Translations under genes and position numbers: made by a program | Shown: positions 23,203 through 34,690 of the stretch, in pieces | Layout: every line of letters starts with the position of its first letter | Position numbering within the stretch: the first letter of the stretch is position 1 | The notes under the pieces: generated by a model | What the model was told of the DNA's origin: nothing | The model's input: the letters and a program-made list of their open reading frames with translations, nothing else | The model's database searches: none | Assembly (NCBI RefSeq): GCF_030272615.1 | Contig: NC_081406.1 | Coordinates: 184,170,770-184,234,769, forward strand | Direction: 5' to 3' | DNA from: Cryptomeria japonica | Lineage: Eukaryota; Streptophyta; Pinopsida; Cupressales; Cupressaceae | Length of the DNA: 64,000 nt

Positions 23203-24500
23203 ACCTCCTCCTCCTCCACCACATCGTCTACCACCACCTCCTCTACCACCTCCTCCACCCCCATCTAATCTCCTCCTCCTCCTCCTACCCTGTCTTGGTG
23301 CCCGATCATCCTCAAATGGTGGAACTGGCTCTGCAGGATCTGAGATGCACATGAAGGGATGTTGCCAAGTACTAGGCGTACTCATATGTAACTCCTACAT
23401 CGGCCACATTTTCTCTATATGGCCACGACCTAGCTTGTAAACTGCAGAACTCTGCCAATGCCTGAACATAGGGCAAAACGGGCCCCCACTAAAATCTCTC
23501 TCGCACTACTCAGACATAGTCTTCTGAAACTCATGGCATACACTATGTTCATCCAAACTACCTCATAACATGACCCGACAAATGTCTCTCAACAATATAA
23601 GAAGTGTGATCAATCAGAAACCAAACTGTGTACACATAAGGCATAGCCTCTCTGCCATCCTCCCATGGATCACAATCCAAGTAAGGTCGCCAGATCACTA
23701 TATCCAAATAATCTAATGCTCGTTGCCAATACTCCACCTTCCCTAGCTGGGGTTGTGTCAGCATCCCTCCATACATATACACATAGGGTTGATCAATAGC
23801 CCTGAACCTCATGCACACTGGTCTAGCAATGGGAAAATGCTTCCATGCCCAGATATGTAATAACATGATCCCAACCCCCAGAGAAGTAATCCCATGATAG
23901 ACCACATCATGAATATTGTTGTACAAGTGTGTCAACACACATGGTCCCCATGCATACTAGGTACCCTCGTTGGACATCTGCTCTATAACTTGTCCCCAGC
24001 TGACAATGAGTCCATGAGATCTACGATCAAGGCATAGCAACCCTCCAACAATCCCTGATAACACTGCCAATAGTGGCTTATATAGATCTGCAATATCCTT
24101 CCACGGAACTGATCCGTCATATACCTCCAACTTTGGATAGGAAAAGATTCGTCGCAGCGCCACCTTCCCAACTGCCCTATCATATATCACAAGCTCATTT
24201 GTGATGGGAATGTGTAGAATCTTCCAGACATCCTCTAGTGTCACTGTCATCTCTCCCATTGACAGGTGGAAGGAGCACGTCTCATTGTGCCATCGCTCGA
24301 CCAACGTAGTTAGTAATCTGTGATTCGTCTGAATCACGGGTAAATGCATCATATTGAACAACCTAATAGAGCATATACAATCAATATCGATGTCCATTAT
24401 CTAGTCACACAGACGCTATGTCGTGGGATGCCTCTCTGGCATCTACAATACACCCAAGTGATCCTCCTACAACATAATCAAAATGACAATGTCAACCTCT
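23203..24500 (-). pseudogene. Plant mobile domain (PMD) gene of element E, core
   Basis: Minus-strand pieces at 24397-23957 (146 residues) and 23938-23558 (126 residues) line up with the PMD gene of T3 along their length. Shared features include LVERWHNETCSFHLSMGEMT against LMERWDPDTCKFHLPVGELM, a VTLEDVWKILHIPI motif, a YAWG motif, and WRPYLDCDPWED against WRPYLRMHRWDG. This is the plant mobile domain known from MAIN/MAIL-type host proteins and from transposons. A likely exon start lies near 24497, after a TTGTAG acceptor. Stops occur after 23957 and 23558. The gene runs antisense to element E and was cut by B. Confidence 0.78.
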
Positions 24501-25611
24501 TTGCTATACAACATCTTCTACTACTTAGACTTCATTAGATCCTTTGAATCAAGAATCTCAAGTCTCGCCAGGTATCTCAACTCACCTACACCTAGACTAC
24601 AACATGCATTTATATCAATTGCCTAGTCTCAACGGGTACACTGAGTCTCAAACACACAATAAACACGCATCAACAACAACATTGACATCAACTGTCAATA
24701 TTACAATCAAATTGGGGCAATCAACACTAATTGTCCTACAAATAGTGACAAAAGTGCTATAATTGCACATAGACGCTACACAAAACAAAAACACTAAACA
24801 ATTGTATAAACACACTAATAAAAAACAAAAGCGCTACTTTCACTCTACACATGCACTACAATACAATGATAGCGCTACCCTGTTCAACAATGGCGCTAAA
24901 ACAACTAAAACCTACCTATCAACATGCCAAAACAAAAGTGCAAAAACTTCAAAAAATACTAGCGCTAAGACTACCCTACCATAGTGCTATATTCACGATA
25001 GCGCTACAACACATGACAACAATGCCATTATAGTACAATAGCACTAATTTAGGTGACAAAAGTGCTAAAACATTTTTCATCTGAGCTTTTCAACTAGATA
25101 ATAAATGCCATAAATGAGCTCAAAACAAAAAAGTCAGAATTGGACAAACTAGGGGTTTGTAGTCGGCTAGTCACTGGTACCTCTGAATGCTCTTGAATCA
25201 ATCATCTGCAATCAAGAATACCATTTTCTCTGTCATAATTTGTTGCAATGGGTCACTATCGAGGCTCTGGATCACTATGGGAGAGTGTGCAAATGAGGAC
25301 CATTTTACCCCTTCTAGCCTAAATATACCCTACCTCCGCTTCGCTCACTGTTGTGGACCCCGGGAACTTCTGTGCCTCTCTGTTTCTCCGTTTTAACCCC
25401 ATTTTTCTTTAATTCTCCCGCCATTTAATCCAATTTCTTCTTATATATCATCCCCACACTTCTTTCTATTTTTCAAGAGATTGCTCGAATTTTCAAATTT
25501 TTCGGTCCATCTCTCCAGGGGGCATACCAACCCACAAAACTAACATCCCTGGGGCATTTTTCTCGTGCCTATAATTTTTTCTTCAAAACAATATGATAAA
25601 TGACACCATCT
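24501..25611. other. Region between the PMD gene and the LTR of element E
   Basis: No ORF is convincing. From 24750 to 25070 the palindromic word AGCGCTA recurs (24830, 24871, 24961, 25000) with variants AGTGCTA, GGCGCTA and AGCACTA. This would be the upstream side of the antisense PMD gene, so it may have held its promoter. Confidence 0.45.
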
Positions 25612-25625
25612 CAAAGAGGGGCAAA
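25612..25625 (+). other. Polypurine tract of element E
   Basis: CAAAGAGGGGCAAA lies directly upstream of an LTR-like start. This fits the 3' end of a plus-strand LTR element. Confidence 0.5.
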
Positions 25626-26500
25626 TATAGACACATAAATTTGTCCATGAATTAAATGAATATTTAATATTTATTTAATACATTAATATTCCTTTATTAA
25701 TTAAATTTATATTTAATTAATTCACCATTAGCCTCTTCTCCTATCCTAGTTTAATAAATTTATTTAGTTACTAATTATAGTCCCATCTATTAAATAAATT
25801 AAACATTTATTTAAAATCCCCAAATAAAATCCCCTTTTAGATAAATCAATATTTATTTAAAAAATGTCTCATCCACTTGCATTCTCCTACAAATGCAAGT
25901 TGCATATTTTAGTTGAAATAAATAATTTTATTTTAATTAAAATTCCACTTTATCCTCACCCACTTGCTTCTAGATTCTTCTAACCCCTTCTAAATTAGCC
26001 TAATCCCTCTTCTAATCATTTGCACAATCCTAAACCAAAATTAACCCCCAACCCATCATCTCAACCATTTAAGACTCTTACAGAGTCATAAATACTTCCC
26101 CTCTTCAACACACTAACCCACATGGGTCTTGACCCTTTGGTGAAGGCTTAACCATGGGTAAACTTTGCACAAGAGTTTAACCATTGGATAATAACCTTAC
26201 CCTTAAATAATAGCTTTATCCAATAACCCAACCCACATGAGGTTACCCTCATGTCTTCTCAGGGATTAAATGCTCCTTCCCTCCCCTCTCAAGCCATCTC
26301 ATGTTGGCACTTGTCATCATGGGATTGGGTTGAAAACCATCACATGGATCATAAATCATACAATCTTGGCCCTCCACAAACTATATCAATCTTGACCATC
26401 CAATATTCTATTTTGCCTATAAATAGAACCCTTCTCCTCAAGCAAAGGAGAAAGCATTAGAGCATTGTTATTATAGTGGAATTTGAATAGATACTTAGAG
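25626..26500 (+). repeat. LTR-like sequence (3' LTR of element E; right end not defined)
   Basis: It starts TATAGACACATAAATTTG, probably a mutated TGTAGACAC. AT-rich ATTTAATA words fill 25660-25870. A TATA box, TATAAATA, lies at 26418-26425, followed by a CTTCTCCTCAAGC leader-like sequence. These are typical LTR promoter features. No partner LTR is in the window, so the end given is a guess. Confidence 0.5.
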
Positions 26501-26711
26501 ATTTCTCATAGCATCACTCCTTGCATCTGCATAACATATGTTTTTACTTTCAACCATCTTGAATCTCCATTTGCCATCCATGGTTAGTGCTAAAAGTTGA
26601 GAGCTCTACTCATTTTGAACTTGGAGAGGAGGGAAACAAGGGAGGAGCAACAAAGGCATCATGGAAGCATCTTAGGGAGAGTCTTCTCCTTTCTTTTGTT
26701 TTGTTCATGTT

Positions 26712-28950
26712 TCATTTATACTTTTTGAATCTCCTTTGATATGTTTTTGGAATAGTTTTAGTTCTTTGTTTTGGTTTTATGGTTGAAACTAACATACTAA
26801 CATTGAAATTTGTTTTTGGCTCTTGTCCACATTTCCATGGCATCGCATACATTTCCCTAGTCTGTCCACATTTCCATGGCATCACATACGTTTCCCTAGT
26901 CTTTCTTTTGGATCGAGGCATATCTTCATCTCTAAACAAATCCTTCATATCTAAATGAAACACTTGTATCTACTGATTAACACTAAGCTCTATACCAAGA
27001 TGCATATTTTCATCCATTTCCTCTGTACTTGATGATTTCTCTGTTTGTTAAATATTATTCCTTTAAATGTAAAACTTTTATCGTAGACGATGTGTTTATA
27101 CTAGGCCTTTTATATTTTGTCACTTCACCATATATAGAGATTTGTTTTGCGCTCTAGTGATTGGAGGGGATCTCTATTTCTTCTTCCATTTCCTCTTGAG
27201 TCTCCACCTATGGTTGTTCTTCTTAAGTACAAGTTCAATCATCCTTTTAACTATAGACAACTTCTATCTCTGGCAAGGAGGCTTCAATTTCATTCTTCAT
27301 CATATGGTTTGTTAATATGTGGTGACACTACCTCAATAGGCTAATTTGTCACATTTATTTTTATTTCAAGGTGAACCTCTAATTCCCTTTGACCAAATTG
27401 TTCAATCCTTTATGAAAAAGATTCTTCTTCTTCCTCCTTAGCTTCTAGTGTAGGATATGTAGTCTACAATCCCAACAGTGACCTTACATTGGTTCCCATC
27501 TCATCTTTATCATGTAAGTTAGGTCAACTACTCTAGAGAGAGGAAATGGAGAAATCATAGATTCTCCCATCTTATCTTATCTCATCCTGACTAATGAGGA
27601 TGTTGTTGTAGTAGCAATAGACTCATGCCTTGTGAAATATTTAAGGGGCGATCCACTTTGTTTCTTCATTAGCTTAAAAAACTTATGAATGAAGAATAGG
27701 AGTTGCAAGTGGTGGCATCATGAATAAAATGCTTGGAGAGGGATGTACCTTTCTTGGACCTTTGTCCACATGGTAAATGCTTCTCATAGGAGAAGTATCT
27801 TCCATGATTTATCCAATATGTCTTCTTTAAGTATCATCCTTAGGTTGAGTAGGCATAGGAATTGCTATAGTAGTCATTCGATGCTCAACAGTCCTCATGA
27901 CCATCAAAGAAGATGAGATCACATTTTATTGAATGACAACTAATGTCACTTTAACTTCTTGAAACATATCACCTTCTTCAGGTGACTCAATTGTTTCAAC
28001 CACTCTTGCTTGTTCAATTATTCTTTTCTTAGATAAATAATCATCAATTCCCAAAGGGAGTTTTTACTTTCCTCTTTCCTCTCTATTTATCTTCTTTTGA
28101 GTATGTGATTTATGTACCTTTTAATTATGGAACCTATGAGTGTAGTGATAAAGCCATATTTGGCTAGACTCAACCATTTGATTAGAGATATGATATATGG
28201 ATGTGATCTCTTGCTCAGACCAATTTGGATAAGGCATGGACTGATTAAATATGTGATTTCCTTTATATATAGGATCCATTACATTTTAATCATTCTTTGT
28301 GACATATAATGGAACCTCCATAACTCCTTGAGTCTTAATTTGATTCAAGGTCAAGCTTTGGTAGTGTCTTCTCCTCAATTCATGCTTATCGCAACAATCA
28401 ACCCAATAGTCATCCAGATGGGCTCATTTTTTCTCTTCCTATTAATATATTGCTCAATTTTGTGGTAAGGGTCATAGTTGGACCTCTTGAAGTTGAATGG
28501 TTTTAGGTTCATCATTTGCAATTCACCTTTTATTTCTTTGACAATGGACACAATAGGGAATTAATAATGTCCAATTCACAAAGGGAACTTAACACTCTCT
28601 CCTCTATGTAATGATTCAAATATTTGATGATGATTCCAAGGCTCATCCTTCAAATTCTAGCAATGCAACCTTATTTGTGGGATACTTAGGGATCATGTAT
28701 GGATATCCTTAATATCCTTCAATTCTAATACAACAGAACTTTGGGAATTGAATAAACCAATTCCCAAAGGGATGAATTGCAGATTGTGCATCTATTGAAA
28801 TCCTTTTTTGCTTATCATCTTCTATAGTTTTGACCAACCACATGGTCAAAGCATCATTTATCCTCCTATAATATTTTAAAGATTGTCTTAGGTCTAATTG
28901 TGGGTAATGCTTATAGACATTGAATTGAAACATTGATTCAATTAATTTTT
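26712..28950 (-). pseudogene. Decayed protein-coding sequence of unknown type
   Basis: The minus strand shows open stretches (28933-28709 and 26963-26712) and, between them, protein-like sequence with many stops. The best piece carries LRQSLKYYRRINDALTMW and IHPFGNWFIQFPKF, followed after a stop by GYPYMIPKYPTNKVALLEF. It looks like an old transposon or gene relic. I could not name the family. Confidence 0.35.
26825..26902. repeat. 39-bp tandem duplication
   Basis: Two head-to-tail 39-bp units (26825-26863 and 26864-26902) begin GTCCACATTTCCATGG and differ at two positions. On the minus strand they fall within an open stretch with a repeated MPWKCGQ motif. Confidence 0.85.
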
Positions 28951-31508
28951 ACCATAAGCATACTAAATTTAAATTAACAAAGACCAACTTAACACATATT
29001 GAAACATAAATGAGATGGCTAGGGTTACACACCTTAAAATCAACACCATGCGAGCTTTAATTAATATGATATTATGTCATAGGACTACAAACAAAGAGCT
29101 AAGATTGGAAGCCAAATTAGAAAGTAGAGGCAATTGATATATGAGAGTCTTGAGTGTTCGGGATGCAGTTATGACAACAATCCTATCGAAGGGCACAATG
29201 TTGTCTTAATTCCTTTAGTTTTGTCATGAGATGAGAAAAGTCTTCAATACTTGCATTACATAAATTCACTTGATGATTCCTAAGGTAAGAAAAATAATGG
29301 TGTTTCATTATCCATTCAACTAATGGTATTTAAAGTAAGAAAAACAATGTTGGTGCTAAGGAGCACCACAAGGCTTGCCATACAAGGATTGAAGTTCAAG
29401 ACTTATGCCTTAATTAAGCAGCAAGTTTGAGTCAATAGAAAAAGTAAAAGAGAAAACAAGTTCTAATAGATGAGGTAAGGTGGTAATGATTGTCCTTGAA
29501 TTGATTGTTGATTGTTGCTAAAGCTTAATGCAAGTTGATGTGTGTCTATGTTGGAGAATGCACTTAGAATGTGTTTTTTACAATGGACCACTTGATTGTT
29601 GATGTTAATAGTGGATGGCCAATGAGTAATTACCTACAAGAGGAAAATTTATTTTGGTGCTTCATGTTATTCCATTATGTGATCATTTGATCAATTTTCT
29701 CATATGTAAGTATTCTACGATGATGCAAACCTAGAAACGCAATTTTACGTGCCAAATAATGTTCAAATCCTTTAATTGTTAGGCTTGGAATACATGACTT
29801 CATATTTTTAAAAGTGAGGAAGACAATCTAAAACTAGTGATATTGTGTGATAAAAAGTTGGATTACATCTTCGATCAATGCAACATCAAAATAATCAAAT
29901 TATATGAAGAAGTTACACATCAAAGATATCAATCGAAAATGATATAACATGACAAGTTCTCCACATAGTGATTGACCCAATGAATTCAAACCATAATAAA
30001 ATGTTAAGACAAATTTATCATAAATTTGAAGGTTAGATAAATTCTAAACATAATGATGTGAGATAAAAGTACATTGAATTGAATCACAAATCAATAAATA
30101 CATCAAAACAATCAAATTAAATTTTTAAAAATATTCTCTAAAAACATGAAACATAAAAACCTCTTAATTTTTTTTAAAATTCTTCTTCTCCTCTACACTC
30201 CATGAAATATGATTTACCATGAGTGGGTGTGCTTCTAAAACGCAGATGATTTTCAAAAGTGATTGCATGGAAACATTAGAAAACTTTTTAAATAGTGAAA
30301 TAATCCTCGCATTACTATTTCATCCTCACTTCAAGCTCCTCTAAATATCTTTTTCCTTCATAGCGACCGCTCCCCAATTTCAGGGAAAGATTTGATTTTT
30401 TTACAGTTTTGTTTTAACATGCAACCCAATTTTTAAAAAAGTCGCAGCCATGATTGGAAGAATAACAATAAGCCCCGTAACGGTAAAAATTAGAGATGGG
30501 TTTGAGTGACGAAAAATAATGTAACCCTAAATTGTCAATATAAAACAGTCTCGCATTCACATGACATGTGTCATCCATCTCACCATCCCGAGATAATTGC
30601 AGAGACACCATTTTGGATTTAGCAAAAGACAGCCTGTATCTCGTGCACCATCTTGAATTTGTCTGCTAGATCCCTGGAAAACCTAACAACCAGAAGCCCA
30701 CTTCATGTGACCTTCTGCCTAACAGTGATAACAAAGTCAACTTGTTCCACCACTTACAAGTTGTTATCACTGTGAGCTTTATTTTGAATTAAGTAGTATT
30801 AGAGGTGCAGTCATTAGAAAATTTAGAATAAAATATCGGTAAATAGTTAAAAGAGACCTCCCAAACTAGTAAACCTGCAGATCTAGAAGATTTGTAAAAT
30901 TTAATATACTGACATCATTTAGACATCCGAGTCTCACTAGAAATACCCACATTATTTCCAAAGAGGTCAGAATTCTTGCCCTCTTTTCCTTCAATACATT
31001 CCAGAGAGGTCAGAATCCCCAACAAACAAAGCTGACAGGTTAGAAATCCTGCGGACAGATTGAGGAATCTGAGATTCATGAACGGTACCTATATTGAAGG
31101 AACAAGGTACAGTTACCTTTTTGGAGGAGGCTAGAAGTCAAACAAAGCAATCAGAACAGGCTTGATTGGTATCAGAGGTTACAAGATTACAGACAGGAGA
31201 ACAGATGAGATAAAGTACAAGGTTGGTTGATTTTAGAGGTGAATTGATCGATATTTAATGACTAATTTTGTGTCTGAGAAAGAATAGCAGATCTCTCTGT
31301 TTTAAGCTTTGTTCTTTGTTGGTTAGATTGGAGGAATAAAAGAGAGAGGGATCTGTCTTGGGTCAGAATGGGTTTGATTTGAAAAGCTGCTTTCTGAATT
31401 TGTCTTGGATAATCCAGCTTGGGGGTTTATTGGTTAAGAGCTTAAAAGTTCTTAGGAAGTCCAAAATAAGGGTTTTCTTTATTTTAAATTTGGGTGTGCA
31501 GAGTTTTG
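28951..31508. other. Intergenic region upstream of EXO70
   Basis: AT-rich and without a supported gene. It includes a stem-loop at 30723-30772. Near EXO70, a pyrimidine-rich run ending in GGGTGTGCAG at 31491-31500 could be a 3' splice site of a leader intron, just 8 bases before the start codon. No definite TATA box was identified. Confidence 0.5.
30723..30772. repeat. Inverted repeat (stem-loop)
   Basis: CAGTGATAACAA (30723-30734) is the perfect reverse complement of TTGTTATCACTG (30761-30772). A nested pair, AACTTGT and ACAAGTT, extends the stem inward after a small bulge. Confidence 0.75.
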
Positions 31509-33482
31509 ATGATGGATAAACTTGGGGATGAGATGAATAAGGCAGGGGTCTTATCCACGAGGAATTCAGCGGAGAATATTGAACTCCCAACTGAAAATTT
31601 AGCCAATTGTGATGATAATTGTGATCAGTCGTCTGGGACGTTTGGCACTGGGATTGAGGATTTTGAGGCTGCAGAGAAAGTGATCCTCAAATGGGATATT
31701 GCTTCTGAGAGTGCAAGTCAATCCATGCTCTTTGAAGGGCAAAGAGAGGAGGCTGAAAACTATCTGAAGATGGTGGATGAAGTGCAGAAGCTTATGGACT
31801 CTGCATCACTGTCAGAGGCCAGTGTGAATAAAGCACAGAACTTGGTGCAGGTGGCAATGGCTCGCCTGGAAGAAGAATTTAGACAGATATTGGTTCTTCA
31901 CAGTGATCCATTGGATCAGGAGCTGGCTTCCGATCCATCCTCAATGGCTTCCTATAGGTCTATGGCCTCATATAGGTCTAGGACTAGCACTGGCAATGAA
32001 GGGTTTCTAGACAGGGAATCAAATAGTTCAGATGACGATGATGAAGGGGCAGAAGAGGAAGAAGTCGCTGTATCACATCCTCTGACTGAAGGAATTTGTG
32101 AAATGGATTTGATTCCTCAGGATGCCATTCCCGATCTGCATAGCATAGCAGAGAGGATGGTTTCGGCAGGCTATTCAAGAGAATGCATTCAGGTATATGG
32201 AAGCATCAGGAAATCTATGGTAGATGAAAGTCTACAGAGACTAGGTGTTGAGAAGCTCAGTATTGGAGATGTGCAGAGATTGGATTGGGACATACTAGAA
32301 GGAAAAATTAAGAAATGGATTAAGGCTGCCAAGGTGTGCATCAGAATGCTTTTTTCCAGTGAAAAGAGGCTGTGTGAGCAAATTTTTGAGGGGTTGAGTC
32401 CTGTGGGAGAAACTTGCTTTGCTGAGCTTGCAAAGAGTGCAACAATGCAGTTGTTTAATTTTAGTGAAGCTATAGCCATAAGCAGGAGGTCTCCTGAGAA
32501 GCTATTCAAGATCCTTGATCTATACGAGGCTCTCTCAGAGCTTTTGCCTGACATTGAGATTGTTTTCTCAGACGAGATGTGCTCCAGTGTGAAGACTCAG
32601 GCCTCAGAGATACTAACACGTTTGGGAGAAGCAGGCAGAGGGATTTTCACAGAGTTTGAGAATGCAATTCAGAGAGAGACATCCAAAACACCTATTCCTG
32701 GAGGTACAATTCATCCTTTAACCAGGTATGTCATGAATTATATTAATTTTATTTCAGATTACAAAGAGACCTTAATGAAGCTCATTGTCAACAAACCCTC
32801 TCAGACTTCAAAGTTCCTTCCTGAGGGGCTTATGGATTCCATTGAGGAGTATGCTAGAGGATGTGATTCTGGAAATCGGTCTTTGTTATCTCTGCATTTG
32901 ATTTGGATTACTGTCATTCTACAACACAACTTAGAGGGCAAGTCCAAACTGTACAAGGATGTTTCTTTGTCACACCTCTTTATGATGAACAATGTGCACT
33001 ACATAGTTCAAAAGGTGAAAAAATCGGATCTGCGAGAACTTATTGGGGATGACTGGTTGAGAAAGCATTCAGGTAAGGTGAGACAGTGTGCAACAAATTA
33101 TCAAAGAGCTACTTGGATAAAAGTGTTGTCTTGCTTAAGAGATGAGGGCATTCATGTGGGTGGAAGCTTTGGTAGTGGAGTATCCAAATCAGCTCTCAAA
33201 GAGAGGTTCAAGAGCTTTAATGCTGCATTTGAGGAGGTGCATAGGTCTCAGTCTACTTGGATTATCCCTGATCCCCAACTGCGAGAGGAACTTCGCATAT
33301 CAATAGCAGAGAAGTTGCTACCAGCCTACAGATCCTTTTTAGGAAGATTTAGGAACCACTTGGAAAGTGAAAGGCACTCTGAAATGTATATCAAATACTC
33401 ACCAGAAGACTTGGAGACTGCACTTGTAGACTTGTTTGAGGGTTCTCATGTGTCCATTCATTTGAGGAGAAGATCCAATTAA
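31509..33482 (+). CDS. EXO70: Exocyst complex subunit EXO70 family protein
   Basis: Exo70 is a subunit of the exocyst, which tethers secretory vesicles to the plasma membrane, and its C-terminal domain binds membrane phosphoinositides. This 657-residue protein fits the family length. The N-terminal part is helical, with an acidic run (DDDDEGAEEEE) near residue 175. From about residue 255 to the end lies the Exo70 helical-rod domain, with LEGKIKKWIKAAKVCIRMLF, FSEAIAISRRSPEKLFKILD, GTIHPLTRYVMNYI and a C-terminal SPEDLETALVDLFEG. I chose the ATG at 31509 because the frame upstream lacks an earlier ATG. A second ATG follows at once. The gene is intronless, which is usual for the plant EXO70 groups other than EXO70A. 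I see no lesions. I cannot assign the subgroup without a tree. Confidence 0.95.
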   Translation: MMDKLGDEMNKAGVLSTRNSAENIELPTENLANCDDNCDQSSGTFGTGIEDFEAAEKVILKWDIASESASQSMLFEGQREEAENYLKMVDEVQKLMDSASLSEASVNKAQNLVQVAMARLEEEFRQILVLHSDPLDQELASDPSSMASYRSMASYRSRTSTGNEGFLDRESNSSDDDDEGAEEEEVAVSHPLTEGICEMDLIPQDAIPDLHSIAERMVSAGYSRECIQVYGSIRKSMVDESLQRLGVEKLSIGDVQRLDWDILEGKIKKWIKAAKVCIRMLFSSEKRLCEQIFEGLSPVGETCFAELAKSATMQLFNFSEAIAISRRSPEKLFKILDLYEALSELLPDIEIVFSDEMCSSVKTQASEILTRLGEAGRGIFTEFENAIQRETSKTPIPGGTIHPLTRYVMNYINFISDYKETLMKLIVNKPSQTSKFLPEGLMDSIEEYARGCDSGNRSLLSLHLIWITVILQHNLEGKSKLYKDVSLSHLFMMNNVHYIVQKVKKSDLRELIGDDWLRKHSGKVRQCATNYQRATWIKVLSCLRDEGIHVGGSFGSGVSKSALKERFKSFNAAFEEVHRSQSTWIIPDPQLREELRISIAEKLLPAYRSFLGRFRNHLESERHSEMYIKYSPEDLETALVDLFEGSHVSIHLRRRSN

Positions 33483-34690
33483 CATATTTAAGCAGCAACT
33501 TGCATGTTAGCCGGGGACTCTATATCTATCCTTATTTATAAAACCCATAGATAGAACAACTTAGAGCTTCCTTTTCCCTTCCTCAATAGTGACAGAAGGA
33601 ATATTGTACTGAAGTAGATACCTATTATGTTGAAAAGTAAATTACCTATCCTTGTTCCATAGTTGAAGCTCTGTAAAACTTGCCAACATCCAAAGTTTAG
33701 TAGCATACTTGTCTGAATGTTAAATGATTCCCAGGTTGAGCTCTAGAGTCTGAGCAGTTTTTTAGCTGAATCCTAAATAGATCTCATTTTGAGATCTTTA
33801 CTGTGTCACTCAAAGTGGGTTCAATATTATTGAGTGAAGAAGTTTATTAGCTGAATTCTAATAGGTCTCATCCTGAGATCTGAAGATGGGTTCAACTTTG
33901 TTGGTTGAAGTAGTTTCTCAGGAAAATCCTTGATATATCTGATCTTGGCAAGGCAAAGTGAGTTCAATATGGATGACTGAGGTAGCTGTAATTCTTCAAG
34001 GGAGAAGAAGTTGGACACAGGCAACTGATCTCACCACCTCTTGTCATGTGGGTATTCTATCCTCAGGGCTTTTGCTTCATTTTTGTAAGATGTTGAATTT
34101 GTTATTCATTCAGACTTTGTACGCAGGTCTAATAATCAGCATCTGAAAAGTGCTGGTCCTGGCATGCATGTCCCATGCACATTGGTGTTTGGGCAATAGT
34201 TGCTCACATAATCTTCATAATATAATATGTCCAGAATTTGCTATCATTTTTTTCCTTTTCTTACCAAGCTCAATTATGACTAGGCTTTACTTTGAAATGG
34301 GTGCTAATAATATGTTTTGCACAAGAAATTTAAATCAAATAAACAGCACTAGGCACCCACCCTGCATCTGCACATGCTTTTGTTTTCATCCCATTATTAC
34401 AAATTTATATATACATAACTGTTTTAAGAACAAAATTGTATGGTGGACTAGATAAATGAGTCTGTTTCTCAAATAGTAAATTGCATTTAGAAGCAGACAG
34501 CCATCCTAGCTAGGTGGTTTTCCTATTTTTTTTGTGCTTCTGGAAAATTATAGGAGCCTCATGCAGTGAAATAGTTATCTAAACAATATAGTTTTATTTT
34601 GAAATTTAGGGAGGTTGTTTTCCTAAATTCTTTGTGCTGCTTGAAAATTATAGGAGCCTTATGCAGCCTTATGCAGTAAAATCAGTTATG
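33483..34690. other. EXO70 3' flank and intergenic sequence
   Basis: No gene is supported. Short related segments recur at 33750-33965: TAGCTGAATYCTAATAGRTCTCAT appears twice, and GGTTCAATATT-like phrases three times. This points to a local duplication. Confidence 0.5.

Larger units (their letters stand above)
1..26500 (+). mobile_element. Element E: 3' part of a Ty3-type LTR element, split by later insertions (inferred)
   Basis: Inferred from layout. A polypurine tract (25612-25625) precedes an LTR-like sequence starting near 25626, so the element should read on the plus strand with its interior to the left. That interior, once T1 (1169-15712) and B (16913-23202) are removed, is AT-rich sequence (1-1168 and 15713-16300) followed by an antisense plant mobile domain gene (16300-24500). 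T3 has the same order in mirror image: pol, spacer, antisense PMD gene, 3' LTR. Pol and the 5' LTR of E would lie left of the window, so the Ty3 assignment rests on the parallel with T3 alone. The right end is not defined because the second LTR and the target duplication are not visible. Confidence 0.42.
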
